NCBI GenBank assembly: GCA_945492935.1
Contig: CALYVE010000131.1
Span: 1-5,681 of the forward strand
Direction of reading: 5' to 3'
DNA length: 5,681 bases
Source: an uncultured Lachnospiraceae bacterium
Lineage (GTDB): Bacteria > Bacillota > Clostridia > Lachnospirales > Lachnospiraceae
Part shown: piece after piece, positions 1 to 5,447 of the stretch
Layout: every line of letters starts with the position of its first letter
Numbering within the stretch: the stretch's first letter is position 1
Notes under the pieces: model-generated
Told to the model about the DNA's origin: nothing
Databases searched by the model: none
The model's input: only the letters and a program-made list of their open reading frames with translations
Program-made: the position numbers and the translations under genes

Positions 1-175
1 GTATGAACAGCTCGAAGCGGAAGCAGTAAAGCAGTGGGAAGAAATGACGATTTTGGAGCATTTGCAATATTATATGAATCAGGGAACAGACAAAAAAGAA
101 GCCACCAAGCAGGTGGCTGTCGATCGCAAAATACCAAAACGAGAGGTATATGAAGTAGCGAAAACGATAGAATAA
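1..175 (+). CDS. rsmI: C-terminal end of 16S rRNA (cytidine-2'-O)-methyltransferase RsmI (5' end outside window)
   Basis: Reading from base 2, 57 codons run to a TAA at 173-175. The peptide contains WEEMTILEHLQYY, then QGTDKKEATKQVAVDR and KIPKREVYEVAK. This matches the known RsmI C-terminal pattern, in which a short helical domain carries a 'G-x-x-KKEA-x-K-x-VA-x-DR-x-x-x-KRE-x-Y' signature after the SAM-binding tetrapyrrole-methylase fold. RsmI 2'-O-methylates C1402 of 16S rRNA in the ribosomal decoding centre, together with RsmH, which modifies the base. The catalytic domain lies off the left edge, so the assignment rests on the tail alone. The gene converges on the minus-strand regulator, with only 10 bases between the two stop codons and no convincing terminator hairpin there. 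The alternative is another protein with a similar helical tail, which I consider less likely. Confidence 0.75.
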   Translation, partial: YEQLEAEAVKQWEEMTILEHLQYYMNQGTDKKEATKQVAVDRKIPKREVYEVAKTIE

Positions 176-185
176 TATTTGAGAA

Positions 186-719
186 CTATTCCTCGGACGG
201 AAGATCAAAATCAAAATAGGTATTGATTGGTGCATTGCACATTACCCAGTACTTGATTGCGTCGATGTTGGCAGACACAGAGTCCATTGCCTTAAAGACA
301 TCCTGTAAATCTTTTATCTCGTTTCTGTCAATCTTGCCGTCCTGTGTGATGTTAACAAGAATACGGGAAAGGTCATCCATTGACTGGGTTGACGATAGGA
401 AACGAAGCACCAGACGTTCGATTGTTTCTTCGTCTGACGGTGTTTGCACCTGTTCAGCGAGACGGCGCATGCCGATTGGACAAACGTTGTTGCAGTAGTC
501 TGTGCAAAGATGTGGTGCATTATAGGCCGTTGCCATAATGTCTACTTCCTCTGCATAAGGCTCAATCTGACCAAGCTCAATGCGGGCAAGGCGACTGCGT
601 TCGATGCCAAGCTTGCCGGCAGCTTTCTCCCGGCTTGTATAAATATCGTTGATTAATGCGGCTTCCTGACGGGCCTTATAATAGATGTTATCCGTTGCTT
701 TTGATGCTTTTCTCCCCAT
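186..719 (-). CDS. XRE-family helix-turn-helix regulator with Cys cluster and EF-hand-like loop
   Basis: A 177-residue protein. Residues ~16-65 form a Cro/C1-type helix-turn-helix: an EAALINDIYTSREKAAGKLG helix pair, then IERSRLARIELGQ as recognition region. Next come TAYNAPHLCTDYC and NNVCPIG, giving Cys72-x3-Cys76-x3-Cys80-Pro. From memory, small clostridial and prophage XRE proteins often carry a similar C-x-x-x-CP motif. The C-terminal half (~95-160) is predicted helical and contains NITQDGKIDRNE (123-134), which has EF-hand loop spacing. The ATG at 719 is chosen because AAGGAGA lies just upstream and a TATAAT -10 box (780-785) falls downstream of the longer in-frame start at 809. The gene is divergent from the permease operon and shares its control region, so autorepression and control of that operon are plausible inferences. 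The ligand or signal is unknown. No transposase or phage structural gene accompanies it in the window. Confidence 0.85.
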   Translation of the reverse strand: MGRKASKATDNIYYKARQEAALINDIYTSREKAAGKLGIERSRLARIELGQIEPYAEEVDIMATAYNAPHLCTDYCNNVCPIGMRRLAEQVQTPSDEETIERLVLRFLSSTQSMDDLSRILVNITQDGKIDRNEIKDLQDVFKAMDSVSANIDAIKYWVMCNAPINTYFDFDLPSEE

Positions 720-731
720 AGTATCTCCTTG
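720..731 (-). promoter_or_regulatory. Shine-Dalgarno site that decides the regulator start
   Basis: Read on the minus strand this is CAAGGAGATACT directly before ATG 719-717. AAGGAG sits at about 6 bases, the ideal distance from the start codon. The longer in-frame start at 809 has no comparable site and lies upstream of the predicted -10 box, so it would not be transcribed from this promoter. Confidence 0.8.
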
Positions 732-779
732 ATTTATGAATAATTGTCTGTTTTTGGTTACAGCACATATATCACGAAT

Positions 780-809
780 ATTATACCAAATGGTAGGTAT
801 TCTTGACAA
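780..809 (-). promoter_or_regulatory. Sigma-A-type promoter of the XRE regulator
   Basis: On the minus strand, TTGTCA (809-804, 5 of 6 to the -35 consensus) is followed after 18 bases by a perfect TATAAT (785-780). Transcription would begin near 773, leaving a leader of about 50 bases before the ATG at 719. Its -35 element overlaps the -35 of the divergent promoter. Confidence 0.7.
783..800. promoter_or_regulatory. Candidate operator: nested inverted repeats inside the regulator promoter
   Basis: ATACCAAATGGTAGGTAT contains two dyads. ATACC (783-787) is complementary to GGTAT (796-800), and ACCA (785-788) is complementary to TGGT (791-794). The block lies between the -10 and -35 of the minus-strand promoter and touches the upstream flank of the plus-strand promoter. 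This is a typical place for an XRE autorepressor to bind. The repeats are visible; that the neighbouring regulator binds them is inferred. Confidence 0.4.
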
Positions 810-830
810 ATATTATTTTCTGTGTATTCT
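803..830 (+). promoter_or_regulatory. Sigma-A-type promoter of the permease-ATPase operon
   Basis: A perfect TTGACA (803-808) is followed after 16 bases by TATTCT (825-830, 4 of 6 to consensus). Transcription would begin near 837 and give a leader of about 60 bases before the ATG at 900. The weaker -10 and shorter spacer suggest moderate strength or dependence on an activator, but that is inference. Confidence 0.6.
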
Positions 831-869
831 GTTAAATAATAAAGGTTTTGATTGTGAATTTGAAGTGTA

Positions 870-885
870 ATATACATTTGTATAT
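870..885. repeat. 16-base inverted repeat just upstream of the permease ribosome binding site
   Basis: ATATACA (870-876) and TGTATAT (879-885) are perfect complements separated by two T bases. The repeat lies inside the predicted leader and ends two bases before AAGGAGG (888-894). It could be an operator placed downstream of the promoter, or a weak AT-rich RNA hairpin beside the ribosome binding site. It may also be a chance product of AT-rich DNA. Confidence 0.4.
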
Positions 886-899
886 AGAAGGAGGCTTAC

Positions 900-2216
900 A
901 TGATGAAAGAAAGAAAACAAGCAATAAAGACTGTGCTTGCGATTATTGTTTTTACAATACTGAGTATTTACTTAGTCTATCATGCATACGTAATATCCAA
1001 TATTTTTTCAAGAATATTAAGTCTTTTGTTTCCGTTTATTCTTGGATGTGCAATTGCGTTTGTGATTAACATTCCGATGCGGGGAATTGAGAATTTATTA
1101 TTCAAGGACCCATCCAAGAAAATATATAAGGCAAAACGTCCAATCAGTATGTTGCTTGCCTATGTTTTTGTAGTACTAATCATTGTACTTGTATTGTTTG
1201 AAATTATTCCTGAGATGGCAGAAACATTTACGGTACTCAAGGAAAAGGTTCCGGAATTTGTCGATAAAACAAAAAAATGGCTATTGAAATACGTTGAGAA
1301 ATTCCCGGAAATCAAACAACAGATTACCGATTTTGAAATTGATTTGGATGCGATTGGCAACATGTTCAAGAACAATGGATCAACGATTCTTTCAACAACA
1401 GTATCCATTTTTTCGTCCATCATAAGCGTTGTGACGAACGTTGTTATCGGCTTCGTATTTTCGCTTTATATTTTGTCGAACAAAGAGTTGCTCGGACGCC
1501 AGGTAAAAATGGTCGTTTATGCATTATGTAAGGAAAATGTTGCAGACGAATTATTAGTATTTAGCAAGATTGCAAATACAACGTTTTCGAAGTTCTTTGC
1601 ATGCCAGTTCCGTGAGGCGATTATTATCGGATGTATGTTCCTTTTGACCATGTCTGTTATCGGCATGCCATCCGCAGTGACAATTGGTGTGTTGATTGGA
1701 TTTACGGCATTGATTCCTGTGTTTGGTGCATTTATTGGTCTGTTTATTTCATGCTTTATGTTGTTTGTCATTGCACCAAAGTATGTCATCTGGTTTGTTA
1801 TCATGTTCTTTGTGTTGCAGTTTATTGAGAACAATTTTATTTATCCAAAGCTTGTTGGTGGTGATGTCGGACTTTCGCCGATTTGGGTATTGCTTGCAGT
1901 TATCGTCGGTGGTGACTTGATGGGTGTTGTCGGTATGTTCATCTTCATCCCGCTTATATCCGTATTCTATGCATATTTCCGCAGCATTATCTATAGAAGA
2001 CTTCGTAAGAAAAAGGTTAATGTTGAGGAGAAGGAGGCACCGGCTGATGTCGTACCGCTTATGGAGAGTCGCAGACGATTGTTCCAGCGTAGGGCAAAGG
2101 AATTACGTGAGAAAAACAAAAAGCAAGGTACGGTTGAGGAAGTATTTGATGAGGCAGAGGAATTCAAGGAAGAAAATGAATCTGCAACGGAAGAAGAAAA
2201 GAGGAGTGATTTATAA
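900..2216 (+). CDS. AI-2E family transporter (UPF0118-type membrane permease)
   Basis: A 438-residue polytopic membrane protein. Hydrophobic segments lie at about 11-30, 38-58, 84-102, 166-192, 237-254, 258-290 (probably two), 296-312 and 327-360. A soluble amphipathic stretch (~105-160) follows the third, as is usual in the family. Signature stretches are LIPVFGAFIG (271-280), ENNFIYPKLVGG (310-321) and GLSPIWVLLAVIVGG (324-338), followed by MGVVGMFIFIPL. The family includes E. coli TqsA, implicated in autoinducer-2 export, and members that act as ion/H+ antiporters, so the substrate cannot be named. The tail from ~366 is long and charged: first basic (RRLRKKK), then strongly acidic, and probably cytoplasmic. 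AAGGAGG (888-894) precedes ATG 900 by 5 bases; the second Met codon at 903 is an equally spaced alternative. The stop abuts the next gene's start, indicating one operon. Confidence 0.9.
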   Translation: MMKERKQAIKTVLAIIVFTILSIYLVYHAYVISNIFSRILSLLFPFILGCAIAFVINIPMRGIENLLFKDPSKKIYKAKRPISMLLAYVFVVLIIVLVLFEIIPEMAETFTVLKEKVPEFVDKTKKWLLKYVEKFPEIKQQITDFEIDLDAIGNMFKNNGSTILSTTVSIFSSIISVVTNVVIGFVFSLYILSNKELLGRQVKMVVYALCKENVADELLVFSKIANTTFSKFFACQFREAIIIGCMFLLTMSVIGMPSAVTIGVLIGFTALIPVFGAFIGLFISCFMLFVIAPKYVIWFVIMFFVLQFIENNFIYPKLVGGDVGLSPIWVLLAVIVGGDLMGVVGMFIFIPLISVFYAYFRSIIYRRLRKKKVNVEEKEAPADVVPLMESRRRLFQRRAKELREKNKKQGTVEEVFDEAEEFKEENESATEEEKRSDL

Positions 2217-3536
2217 ATGTATCGAGAGATACCGGGATTAGTATTATATCGTGATTTAGGCGAGGATAGCATTCTTTTTCAAATGGCACATATTTTTGAA
2301 GATTTTGCGTTGGAAAGAGAATCCGACGAAACGCTTGTAAGCCGTATCTACCAGCAGATTAAGCGTTTGCTTGATGTTGCGACAAGCTATGGTTTTAATC
2401 GAAATCTCTGGCAGGATTATCTTGCATTTCTTTTAATTACAAATGAGAATTCGTTTACAATTACTTGTGAAAAGGTTGGTGCCGGAGATGGCACCGTTAA
2501 CAAATTTGCAAAGCATGATTATGAAATTTTTATGCGATTGTTTCATTTTGATTTTCGCCCAATCGAAGAGAAATTAAATATTGATTGTTTCTCGACGATT
2601 ACCAATTATCGTTCACTTCCAAAGAAGGAGCAGATGTACAATCAAAATGTAAGTGAAAAGGTACGTTATATTAGTGATCATATTCGCGATGCTTCGGATG
2701 TTGAAGAAGTTTTTTCGCTCATGACAAATTTTTATCGTCAGTATGGCGTTGGTATGTTTGGCCTCAATAAGGCTTTTCGTATTCGTCACGAAGAGGGCAG
2801 TGCGCTTGAATTTCTTGCAATCAACAATACTGATCGGGTTGTGCTTTCCGACCTTGTCGGCTATGAGATTCAAAAACAGAAATTAGTTGAAAACACCGAA
2901 GCCTTTGTGCAGGGGCGCAAGGCAAACAATGTACTTTTGTTTGGTGATAGCGGTACCGGTAAATCAACAAGTATCAAAGCGATTATTAACGAATATTACG
3001 AACAGGGGCTTCGTATGATCGAAATTTATAAGCATCAGTTCAGAGACCTTTCTGCCGTAATTTCACATATCAAAAACCGTAATTATAAGTTTATTATTTA
3101 TATGGATGACCTGTCATTTGAGGAGTTTGAGATCGAATATAAATATTTGAAGGCAGTCATTGAAGGCGGACTTGAGACGAAGCCGGATAATGTGCTTATT
3201 TATGCAACTTCCAATCGCAGACATTTAATTCGCGAGACATGGAACGACCGCTCCGATGTTGAGCAAAACGAAGGTATGCACAGGTCTGATACAATGCAGG
3301 AAAAGTTGTCACTTGTAAATCGATTTGGTGTGACAATCAGTTATTCAAAGCCTTCCAAAAAGGAGTACAACGAGATTGTTACGGAGCTTGCAAAACGATA
3401 TCCTGAAATCAAGCTTACGGAAGAACAGCTTATTGCAGAGGCGAATAAATGGGAGTTGTCGCACGGTGGTGTTTCCGGCAGAACGGCGCAGCAGTTCATT
3501 CACTATTTAGCCGGAAAACCGATAGAGGAAGTATAA
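2217..3536 (+). CDS. DUF815-type AAA+ ATP-binding protein
   Basis: A 439-residue soluble protein. The first ~200 residues are a mainly helical domain I do not recognise beyond this family. The C-terminal half is a P-loop ATPase with these elements: Walker A GDSGTGKST (243-251), Walker B FIIYMDD (292-298, Asp297/Asp298), the family stretch LSFEEFEIEYKYLKAVIEGG, a sensor-1-like ATSNRRHLI (Asn333), a possible arginine finger NRF (Arg369) and sensor-2-like SGRTAQQF (Arg422). The DDLSFEE and YATSNRRHL blocks are characteristic of DUF815 ATPases. Their cellular role is not established; a chaperone or remodelling role is only a guess from the fold. The length is normal and all ATP-binding motifs are intact. 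ATG 2217 directly follows the permease stop, with GAGGAG at 2201-2206, which implies translational coupling. The arrangement hints at a job linked to the permease or membrane, but this is inference. Confidence 0.88.
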   Translation: MYREIPGLVLYRDLGEDSILFQMAHIFEDFALERESDETLVSRIYQQIKRLLDVATSYGFNRNLWQDYLAFLLITNENSFTITCEKVGAGDGTVNKFAKHDYEIFMRLFHFDFRPIEEKLNIDCFSTITNYRSLPKKEQMYNQNVSEKVRYISDHIRDASDVEEVFSLMTNFYRQYGVGMFGLNKAFRIRHEEGSALEFLAINNTDRVVLSDLVGYEIQKQKLVENTEAFVQGRKANNVLLFGDSGTGKSTSIKAIINEYYEQGLRMIEIYKHQFRDLSAVISHIKNRNYKFIIYMDDLSFEEFEIEYKYLKAVIEGGLETKPDNVLIYATSNRRHLIRETWNDRSDVEQNEGMHRSDTMQEKLSLVNRFGVTISYSKPSKKEYNEIVTELAKRYPEIKLTEEQLIAEANKWELSHGGVSGRTAQQFIHYLAGKPIEEV

Positions 3537-3551
3537 TTCTATTGTTTTTTT
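3520..3551 (+). terminator. Weak possible terminator after the ATPase gene
   Basis: CGATAGA (3520-3526) can pair with TCTATTG (3538-3544), with one G-U pair and an 11-base loop, followed by seven T bases (3545-3551). The stem is AT-rich and includes the ATPase stop codon. Its T-run also lies in the candidate promoter at 3542-3570. At best it gives partial termination. Confidence 0.28.
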
Positions 3552-3570
3552 ATTTGTGGTTTGATAAAAT
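3542..3570 (+). promoter_or_regulatory. Candidate extended -10 promoter upstream of the small peptide, Lrp and aminotransferase genes
   Basis: TTGTTT (3542-3547) is followed after 17 bases by TAAAAT (3565-3570), with TG-A immediately before it (3562-3564), forming an extended -10. The predicted start near 3577 leaves a leader of about 65 bases before ATG 3642. This 105-base gap holds no open gene. It also contains two GCATA copies 8 bases apart (3612-3616 and 3620-3624), possibly part of a regulator site. Confidence 0.5.
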
Positions 3571-3641
3571 TAGTAGGATTTAGTGTTGTATTGATATGTG
3601 ATTTATGGATTGCATAAGCGCATACTCACAGGAGGTTTATT

Positions 3642-3749
3642 ATGATTAATTTTAACAACAGAAAGACACAGAAGAGGGTTGCAGCAGTGATTTGTATTAT
3701 TCTTTCACTTGCAATGATAATAGGATTACTTGTTACATATATTGGTTAG
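3642..3749 (+). CDS. Small single-span membrane peptide, 35 residues, function unknown
   Basis: ATG 3642 to TAG 3747-3749 encodes 35 residues. A polar, basic head MINFNNRKTQKR (residues 1-12) is followed by a continuous hydrophobic segment VAAVICIILSLAMIIGLLV (13-31), then TYIG. This fits one membrane helix with its N-terminus in the cytoplasm (positive-inside rule). A strong AGGAGG (3630-3635) stands 6 bases before the ATG, which is good evidence of translation. It lies behind its own candidate promoter and 42 bases upstream of the Lrp-type gene, with no terminator between, so it is probably the first gene of that operon. I do not recognise a named family. Similar short N-R-K-T-x-K-R membrane peptides seem familiar from Lachnospiraceae genomes, but I cannot verify this. 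It is not a convincing secreted precursor, since no mature region follows the hydrophobic stretch. Confidence 0.65.
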   Translation: MINFNNRKTQKRVAAVICIILSLAMIIGLLVTYIG

Positions 3750-3791
3750 TATTATTTAATACAAATAGAAACAAAGAAAAGAGGTTTAGCC

Positions 3792-4274
3792 ATGAAGAAT
3801 GAAATCTTAAAATTATTAGAAACTGACAGCAAGCTTTCGGTTAAAGATATTGCTGCCATGGTTGGTGCAGATGAGGCGACAGTCGCGGCGGACATCAAGG
3901 CGATGGAAGACGATAAAGTTATTTGCGGATACCATACAATGATTGACTGGGATAAGGTTGCAGATGAAATGGTTACAGCCTTGATTGAAGTAAAGGTTAC
4001 ACCACAACGCGAACAGGGCTTTGATAAGCTTGCTGAGCGCGTGCGTAATTTTGAGGAAGTAAATGCAGTTTATTTGATTGCAGGTGCATATGACTTTATC
4101 ATTATTTTACAGGGCAAGACATTGCGTGAGATTTCACGTTTTGTATCAGAGAAGCTGGCTCCGCTTGATGCCGTTATTGGCACATCCACAAACTTTGTAT
4201 TAAAGAAATACAAAGACCATGGTGTTATTTTTGATACACCAAAGCAAGATGAAAGGTTGGCGATTGCACCGTGA
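3792..4274 (+). CDS. Lrp/AsnC family transcriptional regulator
   Basis: A 160-residue protein of typical family length. Residues ~3-47 form the winged helix-turn-helix: EILKLLETDSKLSVKDIAAM, then VGADEATVAADIKAMEDDKVI and GYHTMIDW. Residues ~62-140 form the ligand-sensing RAM domain, with EVKVTPQREQGFDKLAERV and the conserved GAYDFIIILQGK (98-109), followed by the FVSEKLAPLDAVIGTSTNFVLK segment. Family members assemble as dimers and octamers, and amino acids binding at RAM interfaces change DNA binding. GAGG (3781-3784) lies 7 bases before ATG 3792. The stop overlaps the aminotransferase start by 4 bases, so the two are translationally coupled. Control of this operon in response to an amino acid or 2-oxoacid is a reasonable inference, but the effector cannot be read from the sequence. 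The extension after residue 140, ending KQDERLAIAP, is short and unremarkable. Confidence 0.92.
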   Translation: MKNEILKLLETDSKLSVKDIAAMVGADEATVAADIKAMEDDKVICGYHTMIDWDKVADEMVTALIEVKVTPQREQGFDKLAERVRNFEEVNAVYLIAGAYDFIIILQGKTLREISRFVSEKLAPLDAVIGTSTNFVLKKYKDHGVIFDTPKQDERLAIAP

Positions 4275-5440
4275 GAAATCCATTATCAAAAACAGTAGTA
4301 GACATAAAGCCATCCGGTATTCGTAAGTTTTTTGACATCGTAAGCGAGATGCCGGAAGCAATATCCCTTGGTGTAGGAGAGCCTGATTTCGACACACCAT
4401 GGCATATTCGTGCAGAGGGTATTTATGCTCTCGAAAAAGGAAAAACATTTTATACATCAAATTCGGGACTCCTGGAGCTTCGTCAGGAGATTTGTGCATG
4501 GTATGCACGCAAGTATGATGTTCATTATAATCCAAGGACGGAAACCGTCATGACAGTGGGTGGAAGCGAGGGCATTGATATTGCCCTTCGTGCGATGCTT
4601 GACCCCGGGGATGAGGTTATCATTCCGGAGCCATGCTACGTATCTTATCTGCCATGCGTACAGCTTATCGGCGGTGTTCCGGTTACAATTGAGCTCAAGA
4701 ATGAAAATGAATTCCGTCTGACAGCACAGGAACTGCTTGATGCGATTACAGACAAGACGAAGGTTTTGATTCTCGCATATCCAAGTAATCCAACCGGTGC
4801 GATTATGACAAAGGAAGATCTGGAGCCGATCGCTAAGATCTGTCAGGAAAAAGATATTTTCGTAATTTCAGATGAGATTTATTCGGAACTTACATATGGT
4901 GATCAGACACATTGTAGTATCGCATCGCTTCCGGGCATGAGGGACAGAACAATTGTTATTAACGGTTTTTCGAAAGCCTATGCGATGACAGGCTGGAGAC
5001 TTGGCTATGCGCTTGCACCGGAACCAATTGCCGTTCAGATGACAAAAATCCATCAGTTTGCGATTATGTGCGCGCCAACGGTGAGTCAGTATGCAGCAGT
5101 GGAAGCTATCAAAAACGGCGATGATGATATTGACAAGATGCGAACCTCATATAACCAGAGGCGTCGTTTCCTTCTCAATGCATTTCGAGAGATGAATCTT
5201 CCTTGTTTTGAGCCCAAGGGTGCATTTTATGTATTCCCGTGTATTAAGGAATTTGGCATTACAAGTGATGAATTTGCAACAAGATTGATTCATGAGGAAG
5301 AGCTTGCTGTCGTTCCGGGTACCGCTTTTGGTGACTGTGGCGAAGGCTTTTTGCGTATTTCTTATGCATATTCTATCGATCAGCTTCGTGAGGCGATGAT
5401 CCGTATGGAGCGCTTTATCACAAAGCTTCGTAATTCGTAG
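4271..5440 (+). CDS. PLP-dependent class I/II aminotransferase
   Basis: A 389-residue fold-type I enzyme that transfers an amino group between an amino acid and a 2-oxoacid in the cytosol. Key residues are visible: SGIRKFFD and SLGVGEPDFDTP at the N-terminus, GGSEG (97-101) for phosphate binding, PSNPTG (171-176, Asn173), SDEIYSELTYG (Asp201, Tyr204), Schiff-base Lys235 in NGFSKAYAMTGWRLGY (Arg243), and the substrate-carboxylate Arg362 in FLRISYA. This resembles the subgroup that includes PatA-like, alanine and aspartate aminotransferases. Exact specificity cannot be fixed; an acidic or alanine/aromatic substrate is possible. The start is GTG 4271, overlapping the Lrp stop (GTGA). The next Met codon, at 4349, would remove the conserved N-terminal arm. 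No strong ribosome binding site is present; GAAAGG at 4251-4256 is 14 bases away, so translation probably depends on coupling. All catalytic residues are intact. Confidence 0.92.
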   Translation: MRNPLSKTVVDIKPSGIRKFFDIVSEMPEAISLGVGEPDFDTPWHIRAEGIYALEKGKTFYTSNSGLLELRQEICAWYARKYDVHYNPRTETVMTVGGSEGIDIALRAMLDPGDEVIIPEPCYVSYLPCVQLIGGVPVTIELKNENEFRLTAQELLDAITDKTKVLILAYPSNPTGAIMTKEDLEPIAKICQEKDIFVISDEIYSELTYGDQTHCSIASLPGMRDRTIVINGFSKAYAMTGWRLGYALAPEPIAVQMTKIHQFAIMCAPTVSQYAAVEAIKNGDDDIDKMRTSYNQRRRFLLNAFREMNLPCFEPKGAFYVFPCIKEFGITSDEFATRLIHEEELAVVPGTAFGDCGEGFLRISYAYSIDQLREAMIRMERFITKLRNS

Positions 5441-5447
5441 TGTTGAT

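Noticed and set aside
720..809. A 30-residue N-terminal extension of the XRE regulator starting at 809
   Set aside because: It has no ribosome site, its sequence (MSRIPTIWYNIRD...) does not look like the family, and it lies upstream of the perfect -10 box at 780-785. The ATG at 719 has an ideal AAGGAG.
186..809. Whether the XRE regulator marks a prophage or integrative element
   Set aside because: It resembles regulators found on such elements, but no integrase, attachment-site repeat or phage gene is visible, and the flanking genes look chromosomal.
1924..2241. Open frame overlapping the permease 3' end and ATPase 5' end
   Set aside because: It is out of frame with two well-supported genes, has no ribosome site, and encodes a low-complexity Arg/Ser/Lys-rich product typical of a shadow frame.
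3591..3618. A second promoter before the small peptide (TTGATA with a CATAAG-like -10)
   Set aside because: The -10 match is weak compared with the extended -10 promoter at 3542-3570.
3730..3758. A separate promoter for lrp (TTGTTA, 17 bases, TATTTA)
   Set aside because: The -10 match is poor and the site overlaps the end of the small peptide gene in AT-rich DNA. The simpler reading is co-transcription from the 3542-3570 promoter.
4271..4351. Starting the aminotransferase at the first in-frame ATG (4349) rather than GTG 4271
   Set aside because: This would delete NPLSKTVVDIKPSGIRKFFD, a conserved N-terminal arm of the family.
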